Shown here one piece after another: positions 5,992-16,108 of a stretch of DNA of 16,108 bases; the stretch's first letter is position 1; each line of letters starts with the position of its first letter. Both the position numbers and the translations under genes were made by a program. The notes below the pieces were generated by a model. The model saw nothing but the letters and a program-made list of their open reading frames with translations. It was not told the DNA's origin and did not search any database. Source of the DNA: Alkanindiges sp. (GTDB lineage: Bacteria > Pseudomonadota > Gammaproteobacteria > Pseudomonadales > Moraxellaceae); assembly GCA_030152125.1 (NCBI GenBank), contig JASLIR010000170.1, positions 1-16,108 of the forward strand. The letters are read 5' to 3'.

Positions 5992-6546
5992 ATGAGTGCC
6001 ATTACTCCATACGATTGGGCCATTGTGGCTTTTGTTCTCGTCGTCACCTTTCTGTGCGTGTTTATGCTCACCGTTCCCCTGTTACTGGGTGGAAAAGCAT
6101 GGGGGCGTGCCAAGCATGAGCCCTTTGAGTCGGGTGTGGTAGGGGCTGGCGGCGCACATATCCGCTTATCCGCAAAATTTTATCTGGTTGCCATTTTCTT
6201 TGTGGTGTTCGACCTGGAAGCCCTGTACCTGTATGCGTGGTCAGTATCCGTGCGTGAAGCAGGCTGGATCGGCTTTGTTACCGCCGCCATTTTTGTGGTG
6301 GTGTTATTAATTGGTCTGGTGTATGAATTGAGTACCGGTTCCCTCAACTGGTCACCAGCAGACCGCCGCAAGCAGGCTGGTATAGTGCCGCATATCGGTT
6401 CGCCAGGTATGAACCTGGCCGATATTACCCGTTTCAATGGTATTGAAGAACTGGAAACTGATCCTACTGGTAAAGTGCCTGCGCAATTGTCCGGTAAAAT
6501 TAGCAGTGCAAAATCACGCCAAGATCAATCTGCTAACAAGGAGTAA
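5992..6546 (+). CDS. nuoA: NADH-quinone oxidoreductase subunit A, with an extended C-terminal tail
   Basis: NuoA is a small membrane subunit of complex I near the quinone site. Three membrane helices are visible (about 8-34, 62-83 and 91-113). The core has EPFESGVVGAGGAHIRLSAK (43-62) and FDLEAL (73-78), whose acidic residues D74 and E76 correspond to conserved ones in E. coli NuoA. The homologous core ends near ADRRKQAG at residue 130, but the protein continues to 184; E. coli NuoA has 147 residues and Pseudomonas forms about 137. The extra 54 residues are hydrophilic and Ser/Lys/Asp-rich, without a recognised motif. The frame is intact and its last codons hold the AAGGAG ribosome binding site of nuoB, so the tail is not an artefact of a wrong stop. 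AGGAG about 13 bases before the ATG supports the start. First gene of the operon. Confidence 0.96.
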   Translation: MSAITPYDWAIVAFVLVVTFLCVFMLTVPLLLGGKAWGRAKHEPFESGVVGAGGAHIRLSAKFYLVAIFFVVFDLEALYLYAWSVSVREAGWIGFVTAAIFVVVLLIGLVYELSTGSLNWSPADRRKQAGIVPHIGSPGMNLADITRFNGIEELETDPTGKVPAQLSGKISSAKSRQDQSANKE

Positions 6547-6552
6547 GGCACC

Positions 6553-7233
6553 ATGAAATACACACTGACCCGTGCTAATCCTGAAGCCCAGCAATATCCG
6601 TTGCAGGATAAGGCGGATGTAAACGATCCGCTGGCATCTACAGAAATTGAAAAAAATATTTTTATGACCCGCCTGGAAGACATGGCGCATACTGCCGTGA
6701 ACTGGGGTCGTAAAAATTCGTTGTGGCCGTATAACTTTGGTACGTCCTGTTGTTACGTAGAATATGCAACCACCCTGACCGGGGTGCATGACCTGTCGCG
6801 TTTTGGTGCCGAGGTTATTCGTGCTTCGCCACGCCAGGCCGACCTGATGATTGTGGCAGGTACCTGCTTTGTAAAAATGGCACCGGTTATTCAGCGCCTG
6901 TACGAGCAGATGCTGGAACCCAAGTGGGTTATTTCCATGGGTGCCTGCGCCAACTCTGGTGGTATGTACGATATTTATTCCGTCGTGCAGGGCGTAGATA
7001 AAATTATTCCGGTGGATGTGTACATTCCTGGTTGCCCGCCACGCCCGGAAGCGGTTATTCAAGCTATTCTGCTGTTACAAAACCAGATTCAGGAAGAACG
7101 CCGTTCCTTGTCTGCAGTGATTGGTGATGACTTAAAACCAATTTATAAGCCAAAAATGCAGCCTGAGCGTGACCGTAAGCAAGCCGAGCGTATTGCGGTA
7201 ACCAACCTGCGTTCACCAGACGAAGTGAAGTAA
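6553..7233 (+). CDS. nuoB: NADH-quinone oxidoreductase subunit B (cluster N2 subunit)
   Basis: NuoB binds N2, the last iron-sulfur cluster before quinone, at the interface with NuoD. The four ligands are visible: the tandem pair C66-C67 in GTSCCYVE, C132 in MGACANSGG and C161 in [10 protein letters not shown], each offset by three from the E. coli numbering. The 226-residue length is normal for the gammaproteobacterial form, including the N-terminal lead-in that precedes the fold and a basic C-terminal tail (RDRKQAER). The ATG lies 6 bp after the nuoA stop with AAGGAG across the end of nuoA, so translation is probably coupled. A 99-bp gap then separates it from nuoCD. Confidence 0.98.
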   Translation: MKYTLTRANPEAQQYPLQDKADVNDPLASTEIEKNIFMTRLEDMAHTAVNWGRKNSLWPYNFGTSCCYVEYATTLTGVHDLSRFGAEVIRASPRQADLMIVAGTCFVKMAPVIQRLYEQMLEPKWVISMGACANSGGMYDIYSVVQGVDKIIPVDVYIPGCPPRPEAVIQAILLLQNQIQEERRSLSAVIGDDLKPIYKPKMQPERDRKQAERIAVTNLRSPDEVK

Positions 7234-7244
7234 AAAAGCATACC

Positions 7245-7264
7245 TGCCCACAAAGCGGTGGGTG
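7245..7264 (+). other. Small hairpin in the nuoB-nuoCD gap
   Basis: CCCAC (7247-7251) and GTGGG (7258-7262), with a 6-base loop and flanking G-U pairs, form a short stem 13 bp after the nuoB stop. No T run follows, so it is not a terminator. It lies in the only intercistronic gap of the operon longer than 20 bp. A role in RNA processing or in balancing expression is an inference. Confidence 0.4.
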
Positions 7265-7332
7265 TGTTGCTAGCAAACGCATTGATCATCGCCGATCCTT
7301 GCTCGCCAGATTCTGAAGTAAATAGGAAGCCT

Positions 7333-9126
7333 ATGCAAATGGCTGAAGAACAAGTTGTTTCGCCTGAGTCAACGCCTGTTGACACACGACCAGCATTTGC
7401 GATTGTTGAAGAACTGCGCACCGAATTTGGTGGTTCTTTTAAATTGCAATCAACCTTTGATGATTTTCCAACAATCTGGGTAGAACGCTCCCAGGTGCTG
7501 GAAGTGCTGCTGTTCTTGCGTAAAGTGTCACGTCCGTATGTGATGCTGTTTGACTTGTCCGCAATGGACGAGCGCTTGCGCAAGCACCGCGATGGGTTGC
7601 CTCCCTCTGACTTCACCGTGTTCTATCATTTGCTGTCGCTGGAACGCAATACTGATATTCGCGTTAAAGTGGCGCTGAGTGAAAGTGACCTGAATATTCC
7701 TACGGCAACCCGTCTCTGGCCTAATGCCAACTGGTACGAGCGTGAAGCCTACGATATGTTTGGTATCAATTTCACCGGGCACCCGATGCTGCGCCGTATT
7801 TTGCTGCCGACGTACTGGGAAGGCCATCCACTGCGTAAGGAATATTCCGCGCGTGCCACGGAATACACGCCGTATATGCAGGATAAGGCACGTCAGGACT
7901 TTGAGCAGGAACACCTGCGTTTTGTGCCTGAAGACTGGGGCATGAAGCGCCAGCGTGAAGACGAAGACTTCATGTTCCTGAACCTGGGGCCAAACCATCC
8001 ATCTGCGCACGGTGCATTCCGTGTGATTTTGCAGCTGGATGGCGAAGAGGTTGTTGATTCTGTACCGGATATTGGCTATCACCACCGTGGTGTGGAAAAA
8101 ATGGCCGAGCGTCAGACCTGGCACTCCTTCATTCCCTATACTGACCGGGTAGATTATCTGGGTGGTGTAGCACAAAACCTGCCGTACGTGATGGCGGTTG
8201 AGAAGTTGGCTGGCATTAAGACCACAGCGCGGGCGGATGTCATCCGTGTGATGCTGACCGAGTTCTTCCGCATTAATAACCACTTGTTGTATATCGGTAC
8301 GGCCATTCAGGATGCGGGCGGTATGACCCCGGTATTCTATATGTTTGCCGACCGCCAGAAAGTATATGACGTAGTGGAAGCCATTACCGGCTTCCGTATG
8401 CACCCGGCCTGGTTCCGTATTGGGGGTACTGCGCATGACCTGCCAAATGGCTGGGACAAACTGGTGCGTGACTTCCTAGACTGGATGCCTAAACGCCTGA
8501 AAGAATACAAGAAGGCTGCGCTGGAAAACCGTGTGATGGTTGCACGTACCCGTAACGTGGCGCAGTACGATGCCAAGCAGGCTTTGGCCTGGGGCGTAAC
8601 CGGTACTGGCTTGCGTGCTACCGGTATTGATTTTGATGTGCGCAAGGCACGCCCTTACAGCGGCTATGATAACTTCGATTTTGAAGTGCCGTTGTGCTAC
8701 CACGGCGATGCTTATGACCGCATTCTGGTGCATTACGAGGAAATCTGGCAGTCCATGCGTATTATTGAGCAATGCCTGAATAATATGCCGTCCGGCCCGT
8801 ATAAGGCAGATCACCCGCTGACTGTACCACCACCAAAAGAAAAGACCCTGCAGGACATTGAAACCCTGATTACCCACTTCCTGAGTGTGTCATGGGGTCC
8901 GGTAATGCCTGCTGGCGAAGCCTCCATGATGACCGAGGTGGTGAAGGGTGCCAGTACCTATTATGTGACTTCCGATAAATCAACCATGAGTTATCGTACC
9001 CGTATTCGTACCCCGACTTTCACCCACCTGCAGCAGATTCCTTCAGTGATCAACGGCAGTCTGGTATCGGATCTGATTATTTATCTGGCGACCATTGATG
9101 TGGTTATGGCGGACGTGGATCGTTAA
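7333..9126 (+). CDS. nuoC: NADH-quinone oxidoreductase fused subunit C/D
   Basis: This is a fusion of the 30-kDa (NuoC) and 49-kDa (NuoD) subunits, also called nuoCD; such fusions are typical of E. coli and related gammaproteobacteria. NuoC occupies about residues 20-180, with the signature [12 protein letters not shown] (134-145) and [14 protein letters not shown]. After a charged linker, NuoD begins near 205, with [13 protein letters not shown] (215-227), GYHHRGVEK (about 254) and the conserved end VMADVDR; it contributes the quinone pocket facing N2 in NuoB. I chose the ATG at 7333, which has AGGA six bases upstream and gives 597 residues, close to the E. coli length. The frame remains open to a GTG at 7258, but that has no ribosome binding site, and its 25 extra residues are unlike the family. 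Confidence 0.97.
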   Translation: MQMAEEQVVSPESTPVDTRPAFAIVEELRTEFGGSFKLQSTFDDFPTIWVERSQVLEVLLFLRKVSRPYVMLFDLSAMDERLRKHRDGLPPSDFTVFYHLLSLERNTDIRVKVALSESDLNIPTATRLWPNANWYEREAYDMFGINFTGHPMLRRILLPTYWEGHPLRKEYSARATEYTPYMQDKARQDFEQEHLRFVPEDWGMKRQREDEDFMFLNLGPNHPSAHGAFRVILQLDGEEVVDSVPDIGYHHRGVEKMAERQTWHSFIPYTDRVDYLGGVAQNLPYVMAVEKLAGIKTTARADVIRVMLTEFFRINNHLLYIGTAIQDAGGMTPVFYMFADRQKVYDVVEAITGFRMHPAWFRIGGTAHDLPNGWDKLVRDFLDWMPKRLKEYKKAALENRVMVARTRNVAQYDAKQALAWGVTGTGLRATGIDFDVRKARPYSGYDNFDFEVPLCYHGDAYDRILVHYEEIWQSMRIIEQCLNNMPSGPYKADHPLTVPPPKEKTLQDIETLITHFLSVSWGPVMPAGEASMMTEVVKGASTYYVTSDKSTMSYRTRIRTPTFTHLQQIPSVINGSLVSDLIIYLATIDVVMADVDR

Positions 9127-9141
9127 GAGGATAACCTTATC

Positions 9142-9651
9142 ATGATGATTTTAACTGATAAAAAACCACGTGTTAATGTGGAAAGCATTTTAACGGCGCA
9201 AGAGATCAAGGATATTGACTACTATATCCATCACTATCCTGATCCACGCGCGGCATCTCTGGATGCGTTGAAAATTGTACAGCGCCGTAATGGCTGGGTA
9301 GATGACGGCCAGGTGGCTGCCATTGGTCAGATGCTGGGTATTCCTGCATCGGATGTGGAAGGTGTAGCAACGTTCTATAACCGTATTTATCGCCGTCAGG
9401 TGGGCCGTAATGTAATTTTGCTGTGTGATTCCATTGCCTGCTTTTTGATGGGTGCAGAATCACTGGCCGATGCCTTTAAAAAGCAGTTAGGCATTGAATA
9501 TGGTCAAACCACTGCGGATGGCCGTTTTACCCTGCTGCCAATTTGCTGCCTGGGCAACTGTGACAAAGCGCCAACCCTGATGATTAATGAAGATACACAT
9601 AGTCTGGTTGAAATTAGCAATATTGGTACACTGCTGGAGCAATATGTATGA
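9142..9651 (+). CDS. nuoE: NADH-quinone oxidoreductase subunit E (N1a, thioredoxin-like)
   Basis: NuoE is the 24-kDa subunit in the NADH-oxidising arm and carries the binuclear cluster N1a. The ligands C95 and C100 (CDSIAC) and C136 and C140 (CCLGNC) match the C-x4-C / C-x3-C pattern, with an extra C135 beside the third ligand. The helical N-terminal part includes [17 protein letters not shown] and VEGVATFYN, both typical. The length of 169 is normal. AGAGG precedes the first ATG (9142); a second ATG follows at once, so the start may be one codon later. It begins 15 bp after nuoCD, and its stop overlaps the nuoF start by four bases (ATGA). Confidence 0.97.
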   Translation: MMILTDKKPRVNVESILTAQEIKDIDYYIHHYPDPRAASLDALKIVQRRNGWVDDGQVAAIGQMLGIPASDVEGVATFYNRIYRRQVGRNVILLCDSIACFLMGAESLADAFKKQLGIEYGQTTADGRFTLLPICCLGNCDKAPTLMINEDTHSLVEISNIGTLLEQYV

Positions 9652-10991
9652 CCGAACATATTAATACCGAGCCAAAACCGATACATGGCAACGGCACAGC
9701 AGAAACCCATCCTTTAACATGGCGCTTAAAGCACCATGATTCTGTGCTGGATATTGAGACCTACGAGTCGCTGGAAGGCTACGCAGGCATGAAAAAAGCC
9801 CTTGGCATGGGGCCTGACGATGTTCAGGCGATTGTTAAGGATGCTGTGGTCAAAGGCCGTGGTGGTGCTGGTTTCCCTGCCGGTATCAAATGGTCGCTGA
9901 TGGCACCACCGGATGGTGGTCCGCGTTATCTGATCTGTAATGCCGACGAGATGGAACCGGGTACTTTTAAAGACCGTCTGCTGATGGAAAAGTTACCGCA
10001 TCAGCTGATTGAAGGCATGATCATTGCCGGTTATACCTTGCGTGCCACACAGGGTTATATCTTTATCCGCGGTGAGTATATTGAAGCGGCTAAATACCTG
10101 AACGAAGCACTGGAGCAGGTGCGTGCCAAGGGTTATCTGGGTGATAACATTCTGGATACCGGCTGGGCCTTCGAGATTTATGTACACACCGGTGCCGGCC
10201 GCTATATCTGTGGTGAAGAAACCGCATTGATTAACTCGCTGGAAGGCCGCCGTGCCAACCCGCGTACCAAGCCGCCATTCCCGCAGGTTGCCGGGGCATG
10301 GGGCCGTCCTACCATCGTGAACAACGTGGAAACCTTTAACAACCTGCCTTCCATCCTGTTGCGCGGGGCGGAGTGGTACAAGGGCTTGTCTGCTGGCAAG
10401 AGCCAGGATCCCGGCACCAAGATTTATGGTGCATCCGGTAAAGTACGTTTTCCTGGCTTGTGGGAACTGCCTTTTGGTACCACTGCACGTGAAGTGATTG
10501 AGCAGCATGCCGGTGGCATGCGCGATGGCCTGACCCTCAAAGCCTGGCTGCCGGGTGGCGCATCGACTGACTTCCTGCTGCCGGAACATCTGGACCTGCC
10601 GATGGATGGTGATACCATCATGAAGGCCGGTTCGCGCCTGGGTACCTGCCTGTTAATGGTGGTGGATGAAACCCAGTGTATGGTGGCATTGTCACGTAAT
10701 TTACAGGAATTCTTTGCGCGTGAGTCGTGTGGCTGGTGTACGCCATGCCGCGACGGTTTGCCATGGGCGGTAAAAGCCCTGAGTTCCATTGAGCAGAAGG
10801 CTGGCAAGATTGAAGATATTGGCCACTTGCAGGAACTCACCAAAAACTTGTGGATTGGCAAGACTTTCTGTGCGCATGCGCCGGGAGCCATGGAGCCATT
10901 GCAGAGCGCATTAAAGTATTTTCGTAGCGAGTTTGAAGCACTGATTCCGCAGGAAGACGTGGTTCAGATCAGCCAAGTTAAGCAAGCTTAA
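9648..10991 (+). CDS. nuoF: NADH-quinone oxidoreductase subunit F (NADH and FMN site, N3)
   Basis: NuoF oxidises NADH through FMN and passes electrons to cluster N3. The glycine-rich nucleotide site [13 protein letters not shown] (70-82), [15 protein letters not shown] (96-110) and [19 protein letters not shown] (182-200), which shape the FMN/NADH pocket, are all present. Cluster N3 ligands are C361, C364 and C367 in CGWCTPC and C408 in KTFCAH. The length of 447 is close to E. coli (445). The start overlaps the nuoE stop by four bases, a coupled arrangement that fits the equal need for these partner subunits, and AAGGA of the nuoG ribosome binding site follows the stop directly. Confidence 0.98.
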   Translation: MTEHINTEPKPIHGNGTAETHPLTWRLKHHDSVLDIETYESLEGYAGMKKALGMGPDDVQAIVKDAVVKGRGGAGFPAGIKWSLMAPPDGGPRYLICNADEMEPGTFKDRLLMEKLPHQLIEGMIIAGYTLRATQGYIFIRGEYIEAAKYLNEALEQVRAKGYLGDNILDTGWAFEIYVHTGAGRYICGEETALINSLEGRRANPRTKPPFPQVAGAWGRPTIVNNVETFNNLPSILLRGAEWYKGLSAGKSQDPGTKIYGASGKVRFPGLWELPFGTTAREVIEQHAGGMRDGLTLKAWLPGGASTDFLLPEHLDLPMDGDTIMKAGSRLGTCLLMVVDETQCMVALSRNLQEFFARESCGWCTPCRDGLPWAVKALSSIEQKAGKIEDIGHLQELTKNLWIGKTFCAHAPGAMEPLQSALKYFRSEFEALIPQEDVVQISQVKQA

Positions 10992-11002
10992 GGAATTCGA
11001 CG

Positions 11003-13702
11003 ATGGCTACAATACATGTCGATGGTAAAGACTACGAGGTCAATGGATCAGAAAACCTGCTACAGGCATGTTTGTCCATGGGCCTTGATATTCCATATTT
11101 CTGCTGGCACCCGTCGCTGGGTTCGGTAGGCTCCTGCCGCCAGTGTGCGGTAAAGCAATACGCCAATGCGGATGACAAGCGTGGTCGCCTGGTGATGTCC
11201 TGTATGACACCAGCCACAAACGACACCTACATCTCCATTGAGGATCAGGAAGCCAAGGATTTCCGCGAAAAAATCGTGGAATACCTGATGACCAACCACC
11301 CGCACGACTGTCCGGTGTGTGAAGAAGGTGGTCACTGCCATTTACAGGACATGACCGTGATGACGGGGCATGACCGCCGCCGTTACCGCTTTACCAAGCG
11401 TACGCACCAGAATCAGGACCTGGGTCCATTTGTTGCGCATGAGATGAACCGCTGTATTGCCTGTTACCGCTGTGTGCGTTACTACAAGGATTATGCCGGT
11501 GGTACCGACCTTGGTGTATATGGTAATGCTTCCCGCGTGTACTTTGGCCGTGAAAAAGATGGTGTACTGGAAAGCGAGTTTTCCGGCAACCTGGTAGAAG
11601 TATGTCCTACCGGGGTGTTCACGGATAAAACCCACAGCGAGCGTTATAACCGCAAGTGGGACATGCAGTATGCACCAAGCATCTGTCAGGGCTGTTCTTC
11701 CGGTTGTAATATTTCTCCCGGTGAGCGCTATGGCGAGTTACGCCGTATCGAAAACCGCTTTAATGGTTCGGTAAACCAGTATTTCCTGTGTGACAAAGGC
11801 CGTTTTGGTACGGGCTATGTCAACCGCAAGGATCGTCCGCGTCAGCCGGTATTACGGGTTGAAGGGCGTACCACCTATTTAAGCGTGGATGATGCACTGG
11901 ACCAGACCATTGCCAGCCTGAAAGGCCAGAAAGTACTGGGTATTGGTTCACCACGTGCCAGCCTGGAAAGCAACTTTGCCCTGCGTGAACTGGTGGGTGC
12001 CGAGAATTTTTCTACCGGCATGAACCAGCAGGAACAGCAGCTGGTCGAACTGGCAGCGAATATTCTGCAAACCGAAGGTATTGTTAACCCGAACCTGCGC
12101 GATGTGGAAAGCTACGATGCTGTGCTGGTATTAGGTGAAGACCTGACCCAGACTGCACCGCGTATGGCGTTGTCTGTACGTCAGGCCGCCAAAAACAAAG
12201 GCCTGGAAATGGCTGCCGAGCGCCGTACACAGGACTGGCTGGCAGAGCCGGTGGCACGTATTGCCCAGAATGCCAAGAGCCCGGTGTATCTGATCAGCGC
12301 GGTAGAAACCCGTCTGAGTGATATTGCTGAAGGCCAGTGTGTTGCATCGCCCAATGACATTGCCCGCTTAGGCTTTGCCATTGCCGCCGCGGTAAAAGGT
12401 GAAACCATTGCCGGTGTTTCTGACGAAGCCAAAGCTTTTGCCCAGGAAATTGCTGATAGCCTGAAAGCGGCCAAAAAGCCACTGATTATTGCCGGTACCA
12501 GCCTGCTGGAAGCGGCCATTCTGGAAGCGGCTGCGCAAGTTGCCCTGAGCCTGGGTGAAAATGCCGGTTTGACGCTGGTGGTTCCAGAAGTAAACTCCAT
12601 GGGTGTAGTGCTGATGGGTGGCTTAAGCCTGGAACAGGCCTTTGCCCAGCCTTACGATGCACTTGTGGTGGTGGAAAATGATTTGTACCGCCGCTTGCCC
12701 GCTGCACAGGTAAAAGCCGCGCTGGGCAAAACCCAGCAGGTGATTGTGCTGGACCATCAGGATACTGAAACTGTTAAAAAAGCCTCCATCGTGTTGTCTG
12801 CATCCAGCTTTGCTGAAGCAGACGGTACTGTAGTGAGTCAGGAAGGCCGCGCGCAGCGCTTCTTCCAGGTGTATGACCCGAGCTACTACAACCCCGACAT
12901 TGTGATGAAGGAAAGCTGGCGCTGGTTGCATGCCGTGCATACTGGCATTCAGGGTAAAGCGATTGACTGGACTGTACTGGATGACGTGGTAGAAAGTGTA
13001 GTCGCCAAATTGCCGGTACTGGAAGGTATTCTGGATGTTGCGCCAGATGCCGGTTACCGTGTGCATGGCCTGAAAATTGCCCGTGAACCACGCCGTTATT
13101 CCGGTCGTACTGCGATTCGCGCGCCATTGTCTATCCACGAGCCAAAACAGCCAACGGATCAGGATTCCGCATTAACCTTCTCGATGGAAGGCTATGTGGG
13201 TCCACAGGAAAAATCTTCCCTGATTCCGTTTGCCTGGGCACCGGGCTGGAACTCGCCACAGTCCTGGAACAAGTTCCAGGATGAAGTGGGTGGTCACTTA
13301 AAAGCGGGTGATCCGGGCGTGCGCCTGTTTGACCGCTTGCCAAAACGTGCAGCACGCAGTTTTGTAGCACCAGCAGCGTTACTGGATTCAGAAACCACTT
13401 ACCGCCTGTTGCCGGTACACCACATTTTTGCCAGTGGCGAAATGACCGCGCGTGCGCCAGTGATGCAGTCACGTATTCCGCAAGCCGTATTTACCCTGAG
13501 CAGTGATGACGCCAGCCGCCTGAATGTACAGCAAGGCCAGCGCATTAATGTAAAAGTGGATGATGTGACCGTTAATTTGCCGGTCAATGTGGTGGATTAC
13601 CTGCCGCTGGGCTATATCGGTTATCCGGTAGGTCAGGCGCCTGTGGTTGCGCTGGCAGGTTCAGTCTCCATTAGCATCGATGCTGCGGCAGTGGGAGTGT
13701 AA
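11003..13702 (+). CDS. nuoG: NADH-quinone oxidoreductase subunit G (N1b, N4, N5, N7)
   Basis: NuoG is the large iron-sulfur subunit that carries electrons from N3 towards NuoI. All ligand sets are visible at E. coli-like positions: N1b C34, C45, C48, C67; the His-containing N5 H99, C103, C106, C112; N4 C151, C154, C157, C201; and N7 C228, C231, C235, C263. N7 is off the main electron path and is lost in many lineages, so its four intact Cys ligands are informative. From about 225 onward the protein is a molybdopterin-oxidoreductase-like domain that has no cofactor in this family. The length of 899 compares with 908 in E. coli. AAGGA lies 10 bases before the ATG, 11 bp after nuoF. It ends one base before nuoH. 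Confidence 0.98.
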   Translation: MATIHVDGKDYEVNGSENLLQACLSMGLDIPYFCWHPSLGSVGSCRQCAVKQYANADDKRGRLVMSCMTPATNDTYISIEDQEAKDFREKIVEYLMTNHPHDCPVCEEGGHCHLQDMTVMTGHDRRRYRFTKRTHQNQDLGPFVAHEMNRCIACYRCVRYYKDYAGGTDLGVYGNASRVYFGREKDGVLESEFSGNLVEVCPTGVFTDKTHSERYNRKWDMQYAPSICQGCSSGCNISPGERYGELRRIENRFNGSVNQYFLCDKGRFGTGYVNRKDRPRQPVLRVEGRTTYLSVDDALDQTIASLKGQKVLGIGSPRASLESNFALRELVGAENFSTGMNQQEQQLVELAANILQTEGIVNPNLRDVESYDAVLVLGEDLTQTAPRMALSVRQAAKNKGLEMAAERRTQDWLAEPVARIAQNAKSPVYLISAVETRLSDIAEGQCVASPNDIARLGFAIAAAVKGETIAGVSDEAKAFAQEIADSLKAAKKPLIIAGTSLLEAAILEAAAQVALSLGENAGLTLVVPEVNSMGVVLMGGLSLEQAFAQPYDALVVVENDLYRRLPAAQVKAALGKTQQVIVLDHQDTETVKKASIVLSASSFAEADGTVVSQEGRAQRFFQVYDPSYYNPDIVMKESWRWLHAVHTGIQGKAIDWTVLDDVVESVVAKLPVLEGILDVAPDAGYRVHGLKIAREPRRYSGRTAIRAPLSIHEPKQPTDQDSALTFSMEGYVGPQEKSSLIPFAWAPGWNSPQSWNKFQDEVGGHLKAGDPGVRLFDRLPKRAARSFVAPAALLDSETTYRLLPVHHIFASGEMTARAPVMQSRIPQAVFTLSSDDASRLNVQQGQRINVKVDDVTVNLPVNVVDYLPLGYIGYPVGQAPVVALAGSVSISIDAAAVGV

Positions 13703-13703
13703 T

Positions 13704-14732
13704 ATGCGTATTATTCCTTCTGTTCCGTCGTTTCTGGCAGATCACCTGACCCAGTCGCAATGGGAAACTACCTTTCTGGTGGTGCAGGCGATTGCAATTT
13801 TGCTGGTGGTGGTGCTGTTTGCTGCGCTGATGAGTTTTATCGAACGCCGTTTGCTGGCATGGTGGCAGGACCGTTATGGTCCTAACCGTGTTGGTCCACA
13901 GGGTATTTTCCAGATTGTTGCCGACATGCTTAAAATCATGTTTAAGGAAGACTGGACACCGCGTTTTGCTGACAAACTGATTTTCCGGATGGCACCTGCG
14001 GTAGCCATGGCGACTGCTGTGCTGTCATTTATGGTAATCCCCATTAGCCCGTCGCTGGGCGTGGCGGATTTAAGCATTGGCCTGTTGTTTTTTATGGCTA
14101 TGGCTGGTCTGGCGGTATATGCCGTATTATTCGGCGGTTGGTCTTCCAACAACAAATACTCCCTGCTGGGTGGCCTGCGTTCTGCAGCGCAAACTATTTC
14201 CTACGAAGTGTTTCTGGGTATTTCCCTGATGGGTGTGGTTGCGATTGCCGGCTCATTCAACCTGCGTGATATCGTTGAATCGCAGCAGCATATGTGGAAC
14301 GTGATTCCGCAGTTCATTGGCTTCTGTATTTTCCTGGTGGCTGGTGTGGCGGTAACTCACCGTCATCCGTTTGACCAGCCGGAAGCAGAACAGGAACTGG
14401 CAGAGGGTTATCACATTGAATACGGCGGCATGAAGTGGGGTATGTTCTTCGTGGCCGAATACGTTAACGTGGTAGTGATTTCCTCACTGATTGTGGTGCT
14501 GTTCTTTGGTGGCTGGTTGGCGCCGTTTAACCTGAATATTCCATTTGTGCCACCAGTATTCTGGTTTGTTGCCAAGACATTGTTCTTTGTGATGATGTTT
14601 GTACTGGCACGTGGTGCCCTGATGCGCCCACGTTATGACCAGGTGATGAATTTTGGCTGGAAAATCTGCCTGCCGTTATCGCTGGTTAACCTCATGGTCA
14701 CGGGTGCCGTGATTCTGGCTAATCAGGCATAA
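13704..14732 (+). CDS. nuoH: NADH-quinone oxidoreductase subunit H
   Basis: NuoH is the membrane subunit that joins the peripheral arm and forms much of the quinone tunnel. The 342-residue product has about eight hydrophobic helices and the conserved loops [21 protein letters not shown] (after helix 1, about 47-67), [40 protein letters not shown] with its cluster of Glu residues, and [13 protein letters not shown] near the end. I use the ATG at 13704, one base after the nuoG stop, with GGAG seven bases upstream. An in-frame TTG at 13647 inside nuoG would add 19 residues and has no support. The close packing with nuoG implies translational coupling. Confidence 0.97.
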   Translation: MRIIPSVPSFLADHLTQSQWETTFLVVQAIAILLVVVLFAALMSFIERRLLAWWQDRYGPNRVGPQGIFQIVADMLKIMFKEDWTPRFADKLIFRMAPAVAMATAVLSFMVIPISPSLGVADLSIGLLFFMAMAGLAVYAVLFGGWSSNNKYSLLGGLRSAAQTISYEVFLGISLMGVVAIAGSFNLRDIVESQQHMWNVIPQFIGFCIFLVAGVAVTHRHPFDQPEAEQELAEGYHIEYGGMKWGMFFVAEYVNVVVISSLIVVLFFGGWLAPFNLNIPFVPPVFWFVAKTLFFVMMFVLARGALMRPRYDQVMNFGWKICLPLSLVNLMVTGAVILANQA

Positions 14733-14750
14733 GGGGACAAGGAGCGTATT

Positions 14751-15314
14751 ATGTCAAACTATCTAAGTTCTCTGATTAAGGTTGTTACCGGTGCCGGAAC
14801 CATTGTTCGCAGTCTGTTTATGGTGTTCAGCCATGGCTTCCGCAAGCGCGATACCATTCTTTACCCGGAAGTGCCGGGCGAGCAGATTGCACCGCCACGT
14901 TACCGCGGTCGTATTATCCTGACCCGCGACCCGGATGGGGAAGAGCGCTGTGTAGCCTGCAACCTGTGCGCGGTTGCCTGTCCTGTTGGCTGTATTTCCC
15001 TGCAAAAGGCAGAAAAGGAAGATGGCCGCTGGTATCCGGAATTTTTCCGTATCAATTTTTCACGCTGCATTTTCTGCGGTATGTGTGAAGAGGCGTGTCC
15101 AACCACAGCGATTCAGTTAACCCCGGATTTTGAACTGGGTGAATACGTGCGTCAGGACTTGCTATACGAAAAAGAGCATTTGTTAATTTCTGGTCCCGGC
15201 AAGTATCCAGATTATAATTTCTATCGTGTGGCTGGTATGGCGATTGCCGGTAAACCGAAAGGTGCCGCACAAAAAGAATCCGCCCCAATCGATACACGGA
15301 GCCTACTGCCATGA
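14751..15314 (+). CDS. nuoI: NADH-quinone oxidoreductase subunit I (N6a, N6b)
   Basis: NuoI is a ferredoxin-like subunit with two [4Fe-4S] clusters, N6a and N6b, which pass electrons from NuoG to N2 in NuoB. Both binding motifs are complete: C67, C70, C73, C77 ([12 protein letters not shown]) and C106, C109, C112, C116 ([12 protein letters not shown]). An extra Cys at 81 is not a usual ligand. A short N-terminal amphipathic segment precedes the ferredoxin part. The length is 187 (about 180 in E. coli), and the ending RSLLP is family-like. AAGGAG seven bases before the ATG supports the start. It lies 18 bp after nuoH. Confidence 0.98.
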   Translation: MSNYLSSLIKVVTGAGTIVRSLFMVFSHGFRKRDTILYPEVPGEQIAPPRYRGRIILTRDPDGEERCVACNLCAVACPVGCISLQKAEKEDGRWYPEFFRINFSRCIFCGMCEEACPTTAIQLTPDFELGEYVRQDLLYEKEHLLISGPGKYPDYNFYRVAGMAIAGKPKGAAQKESAPIDTRSLLP

Positions 15315-15327
15315 TGGAGTTTTTAGC

Positions 15328-15867
15328 ATGAGTTGGCCATTTTATCTGATGGCGCTTGTTGCCATCGTGTCCACCATTCGCGTGGTCAGCCATACCAATC
15401 CGGTGCATGCCTTATTGAACCTGATTGTATCGCTGCTGGCGGTTGCCGGTATTTTCTTTGTGGTTGGTGCACCGTTTGCCGGTGCACTGGAAGTGATTGT
15501 GTACGCTGGTGCCATTATGGTGCTGTTCGTATTTGTGGTGATGATGCTGAACCTGGGGGCAGAAACTACCCGTCAGGAAAAACTGTGGCTGAACTCATCG
15601 GCATGGGCAATTCCGGCTTTATTAAGCTTTTTGATTGGCTTAACCCTGGTGTGGATGTTGTCATCCAATCATTTAAGTGGTCCGTTAGGCAAGCCGGTAG
15701 GGCCAAAAGAGGTAGGTATTAGCCTGTTTGGACCATACCTGTTACTGGTTGAAGTAGCTGCCTTGCTGTTGCTGGCTGCACTGGTTGCCGCATTCCATTT
15801 GGGTAAAAAGCACCCGCTCGATGCAGCTGCTGTGAGCGATGACGTTAATAATGAGGTGCAACCATGA
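15328..15867 (+). CDS. nuoJ: NADH-quinone oxidoreductase subunit J
   Basis: NuoJ is a five-helix membrane subunit at the base of the proton path. The 179-residue product begins [12 protein letters not shown] and carries the conserved third helix with [20 protein letters not shown], known for a pi-bulge in complex I structures, and ends in a hydrophilic tail. E. coli NuoJ has 184 residues. I chose the ATG at 15328, 13 bp after the nuoI stop, with GGAG eight bases before it; the frame is open further upstream to 15226, but that is an out-of-frame reading of nuoI. Its TGA overlaps the nuoK start as ATGA. Confidence 0.96.
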   Translation: MSWPFYLMALVAIVSTIRVVSHTNPVHALLNLIVSLLAVAGIFFVVGAPFAGALEVIVYAGAIMVLFVFVVMMLNLGAETTRQEKLWLNSSAWAIPALLSFLIGLTLVWMLSSNHLSGPLGKPVGPKEVGISLFGPYLLLVEVAALLLLAALVAAFHLGKKHPLDAAAVSDDVNNEVQP

Positions 15868-16108
15868 TGGGTGCAATTCCTTTAGAGCATGGACTAATTC
15901 TGGCTGCCGTCCTGTTTGCGCTTGGCCTGTATGGTGTGATGGTTCGCCGTAACATCCTGTTTATGCTGATGAGCCTTGAGATCATGATGAATGCTGCTGC
16001 ACTGGCTTTTGTGCTGGCAGGTAGTGTGTGGGGGCAACCGGACGGGCAGGTGATGTTTATCCTGATCCTGACGCTGGCAGCAGCCGAGGCTTCCATTGGC
16101 CTTGCGAT
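15864..16108 (+). CDS. nuoK: NADH-quinone oxidoreductase subunit K, 5' part only
   Basis: The window ends inside this gene after 81 complete codons, of about 100 expected. The sequence aligns by eye along its whole visible length with E. coli Nuo[34 protein letters not shown] and [25 protein letters not shown]. The two membrane glutamates needed for proton pumping in E. coli (E36 and E72) are E39 and E75 here. Two ATG codons in a row (15864 and 15867) could start it; the first overlaps the nuoJ stop (ATGA) and is my choice. AGG in GAGGTGCAACC upstream is a fair ribosome binding site. The gene order predicts nuoL, M and N just beyond the window. Confidence 0.95.
   Translation, partial: MMGAIPLEHGLILAAVLFALGLYGVMVRRNILFMLMSLEIMMNAAALAFVLAGSVWGQPDGQVMFILILTLAAAEASIGLA

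Noticed and set aside
7258..7332. GTG start giving NuoCD 25 more residues
   Set aside because: No ribosome binding site before the GTG, whereas the ATG at 7333 has one and gives the normal family length.
7528..8436. Long minus-strand open frame (302 codons) within nuoCD
   Set aside because: Antisense shadow caused by the strong codon bias of nuoCD; composition is His/Arg-rich and it has no motif.
1..16108. Mobile element, CRISPR, phage or defence system, tRNA or rRNA
   Set aside because: No transposase, integrase, repeat-spacer pattern or RNA gene was seen; nearly all coding sequence belongs to known housekeeping families.

Overview
The window looks like chromosomal housekeeping DNA from a gammaproteobacterium. 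I place it near the Pseudomonadales/Cellvibrionales on three grounds: NuoC and NuoD are fused in one protein, rpoH sits close to thiS-thiG, and there is an RhlB-type DEAD-box helicase and a CspA-type cold-shock gene. Coding sequence has intermediate GC, roughly half by eye, while the intergenic stretches are clearly AT-rich. The order-level placement is an inference from family resemblance and was not searched.

Left part (1-3.6 kb): the 3' end of an unrecognised all-helical protein on the + strand meets, across a bidirectional terminator, a minus-strand block. Read in its own direction the block is a TusA/SirA-like sulfur-carrier gene, rpoH (sigma-32), a DUF423 membrane protein, thiS and thiG. 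The last three overlap or nearly touch and look like one transcript; ThiS and ThiG together make the thiazole half of thiamine.

Middle part (3.6-6.0 kb): an AT-rich intergenic region and a probable long structured leader precede a 70-residue cold-shock protein gene on the + strand, followed by a terminator. Next is a tail-less RhlB-like RNA helicase with its own terminator, then about 360 bp of non-coding DNA that must hold the nuo promoter.

Right part (6.0-16.1 kb): the nuo operon for the proton-pumping NADH:quinone oxidoreductase (complex I), genes nuoA-B-CD-E-F-G-H-I-J and the first 81 codons of nuoK, which runs off the edge. All expected iron-sulfur ligands in NuoB, NuoE, NuoF, NuoG and NuoI can be seen. 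NuoE, F and G form the NADH-oxidising module; B, CD and I carry electrons to quinone; A, H, J and K are membrane subunits.

I saw no mobile element, CRISPR array, tRNA, rRNA, toxin-antitoxin pair or defence cluster, and no undescribed system. The points worth a second look are modest: the structured csp leader and 3' end, a NuoA tail of about 54 residues, a hairpin in the only large gap of the nuo operon, a helicase without the usual basic tail, and the unrecognised helical protein at the left edge.
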